Assembly: GCA_963820995.1 (NCBI GenBank)
Contig: CAWGCL010000009.1
Location: forward strand, 1-64,000
Direction: 5' to 3'
Length of the DNA: 64,000 nt
Origin: JAGTVG01 sp963820995
GTDB taxonomy: Bacteria > Bacteroidota > Bacteroidia > Cytophagales > Cyclobacteriaceae
The notes beneath the pieces are model-generated. The model saw only the letters and a program-made list of their open reading frames with translations, searched no databases and had not been told where the DNA came from. Each line of letters opens with the position of its first letter. The first letter of the stretch is position 1. A program made the position numbers and the translations under genes. Below are positions 62,475 to 64,000 of this stretch, one piece after another.

Positions 62475-63989
62475 ATGAAAAAGATAATTATCAGTCTGCT
62501 TATTACGATAACTTTAGCAGCCTGTAAAAAAGAAGCACCGCCGAATATTGTTTTGATCCTTGCTGATGACCTCGGCTATTCAGAACTTGGGAGCTATGGC
62601 CAGAGACATATCGAAACACCCAATATTGATCAATTGTGCAAGAACGGCATGACCTTTACCCAGTTCTATTCCGGAGCCCCGGTCTGTGCCCCGGCCCGTT
62701 GTATCCTTCTTACAGGAAAACATGCCGGGCATGCTTATATCCGTGGAAATGATGAATGGGGGATAAGAGGTGATGTGTGGGACTTCGCAAAAGCTGTTGA
62801 GGATCCTGGCCTTGAGGGTCAGAGACCGATACCCGATTCTTTAATAACCGTTGCCGAATTGCTGCAGTCAGCCGGGTATACTACAGCCTGCATTGGGAAA
62901 TGGGGACTGGGTGCTCCCTTTACTGAGGGTGCTCCAAATAACCAGGGATTTGATCTTTTTTATGGATATAACTGCCAAAGACAGGCGCATACGTATTATC
63001 CAAAACATCTCTGGAAAAATGAAGAAAAGGTTTGGCTATCAAATAAACTTGTGGTGCCCGGCACTAAGCTGGAGGAAGGTGCTGATTCATTGGATGAAAA
63101 CAGTTATGCCAATTATACCCTGGAAGAATATGCACCAGACCTCATGTTTAGTGAGACGATCCAATTCCTTGAAGAGAATCATAAGGATCCTTTTTTTCTA
63201 TATTTTGCAACACCTATTCCTCATGTTCCATTGCAGGCACCAGATTCACTGACACACTATTACCGGGATAAATTTGGGGAAGAGCATCCTTACCTGGGAG
63301 ATCAAGGCTATTTTCCAACCTTCACCCCAAGGGCCACCTATGCCGCAATGGTCACTTATCTTGACAACCAGGTGGGCCTGATCGTTCAGAAACTAAAAGA
63401 TCTGGGTGTATATGACAACACCATAATCATGTTTACCTCTGATAATGGACCAACATATGCCGGAGGGGCGGATTCCCGGTTCTTTGATAGTGCGGCCCCT
63501 TTCAGCAGCATACGTGGCAGGGGGAAGGGCTCGGTTTATGAAGGAGGAATTCGTGTCCCATTTATCGTTCAATGGCCTGAAAAGGTAATGCCGGGTAGTA
63601 CTTCAGATCATCAGGCTGCCTTCTACGATTTCTTCCCGACATTATGTGAATTGGCGGGCATAGATAAACAGGCAGAAACTGATGGATTGAGTATGGTTTC
63701 AGTATTTACAGGATCAGGTCATCCAGACCAACATGAGTTTTTGTATTGGGAATACCCTGAAGCCGGGGGGCAGCAGGCCATAAGAATGGATAACTGGAAA
63801 GGCATCAGGCGGAATTTGCATAAAGGGAACCTGGATATTGAATTATATGACCTCAATTCAGATATTGGTGAGACAAGGGATGTAGCCTCTGAAAATCCGG
63901 AGGTGGTGAAAGAAATAGAGCGTATTATGTCGGAACAGCATCAGGCTTCTGAAATTGACCGGTTTAAATTTGAAATTCTTGAGGATTAA
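62475..63989 (+). CDS. Lipoprotein arylsulfatase-type sulfatase
   Basis: The 504-residue sulfatase has a lipoprotein signal (LAACKK, Cys17), the metal-binding start IVLILADDLGYSELGSYG and the catalytic VCAPARCILLTG (Cys71 in C-x-P-x-R with Ala in place of Ser, to be converted to formylglycine). Later motifs are TACIGKWGLGAP, FLYFATPIPHVPLQAP and MFTSDNGPTYAGGA. It desulfates glycans in the periplasm or at the surface. It ends the visible saccharide set, which may continue right of the window. The formylglycine-making enzyme is not encoded here; the radical SAM gene at 38696 is not a good match for one. Confidence 0.92.
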   Translation: MKKIIISLLITITLAACKKEAPPNIVLILADDLGYSELGSYGQRHIETPNIDQLCKNGMTFTQFYSGAPVCAPARCILLTGKHAGHAYIRGNDEWGIRGDVWDFAKAVEDPGLEGQRPIPDSLITVAELLQSAGYTTACIGKWGLGAPFTEGAPNNQGFDLFYGYNCQRQAHTYYPKHLWKNEEKVWLSNKLVVPGTKLEEGADSLDENSYANYTLEEYAPDLMFSETIQFLEENHKDPFFLYFATPIPHVPLQAPDSLTHYYRDKFGEEHPYLGDQGYFPTFTPRATYAAMVTYLDNQVGLIVQKLKDLGVYDNTIIMFTSDNGPTYAGGADSRFFDSAAPFSSIRGRGKGSVYEGGIRVPFIVQWPEKVMPGSTSDHQAAFYDFFPTLCELAGIDKQAETDGLSMVSVFTGSGHPDQHEFLYWEYPEAGGQQAIRMDNWKGIRRNLHKGNLDIELYDLNSDIGETRDVASENPEVVKEIERIMSEQHQASEIDRFKFEILED

Positions 63990-64000
63990 AGGGCGCTTTT

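Overview
The window reads as chromosomal DNA of a member of the Bacteroidota, probably an environmental (marine or sediment type) Bacteroidales/Marinilabiliales/Cytophagales-like organism. The evidence is: two proteins with C-terminal type IX secretion sorting domains, an ECF sigma/FecR pair, a DUF5686-type outer-membrane barrel (decayed), tandem 800-residue FtsX/MacB-type permeases, a carboxypeptidase-regulatory/MG2/TonB-plug protein, two lipoprotein sulfatases, and several TAnnTTTG elements, the -7 promoter consensus of this phylum. Strong Shine-Dalgarno sequences are mostly absent and the DNA is AT-rich.

Layout. 1-7.1 kb is a gene graveyard: a sulfotransferase, a DUF1214/DUF1254 protein, a short-chain dehydrogenase, a DUF5686-like outer-membrane protein and a large unnamed enzyme-like protein are all still recognisable by translation but carry many frameshifts and stops. 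One tiny membrane-protein gene at 5121-5288 remains open among them. 7.2-20.8 kb is intact: an outer-membrane protein, an ABC exporter pair, an FMN-binding (PNPOx/Nim-like) protein, a POTRA-barrel protein, DUF456, TauE/SafE and a monooxygenase-like protein, a SAM hydroxide adenosyltransferase, a secreted acidic protein and two large MacB-like permeases. 20.8-21.9 kb holds no protein gene but contains a well-formed tRNA-like gene on the minus strand with an oversized (48 nt) variable arm and a GUC anticodon, its own TAnnTTTG element, an orphan plus-strand terminator hairpin and a 14-bp palindrome. This is the most unusual feature of the window.

21.9-39.4 kb carries a voltage-gated-type potassium channel with a C-terminal zinc ribbon, the sigma/FecR pair, tryptophanase, DNA primase (three of four zinc-ribbon ligands replaced), Mrp and Nfu iron-sulfur proteins, an M43 metalloprotease, D-Ala-D-Ala ligase, a PASTA protein, a second sorting-domain protein, FabH and a radical-SAM activase. 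39.4-56 kb carries a sulfatase, a helical unknown, a sodium:solute symporter, a sugar nucleotidyltransferase and a PEP carboxykinase (each broken by one single-base indel), an octaheme-type cytochrome c with HEAT and TPR repeats, an acyltransferase, a LytTR remnant, a beta-propeller protein with a sugar isomerase, and a DUF4136 lipoprotein with an outer-membrane protein. 56-64 kb holds a 1232-residue MG2/TonB-plug protein followed by a plus-strand saccharide set: KdgF-like cupin, SDR, DUF2961 (GH172-like) protein and a second lipoprotein sulfatase.

Taken together the genes suggest a heterotroph that degrades sulfated polysaccharide (two sulfatases, DUF2961, KdgF/SDR, sodium symporter, type IX secreted protein), can make phosphoenolpyruvate, ferments tryptophan, and has respiratory or extracellular cytochrome chemistry plus an oxygen-sensitive radical-enzyme activase, so probably lives with little or changing oxygen. 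The degraded left end looks like an accessory block being lost. The two single-indel housekeeping genes may instead reflect sequencing error.
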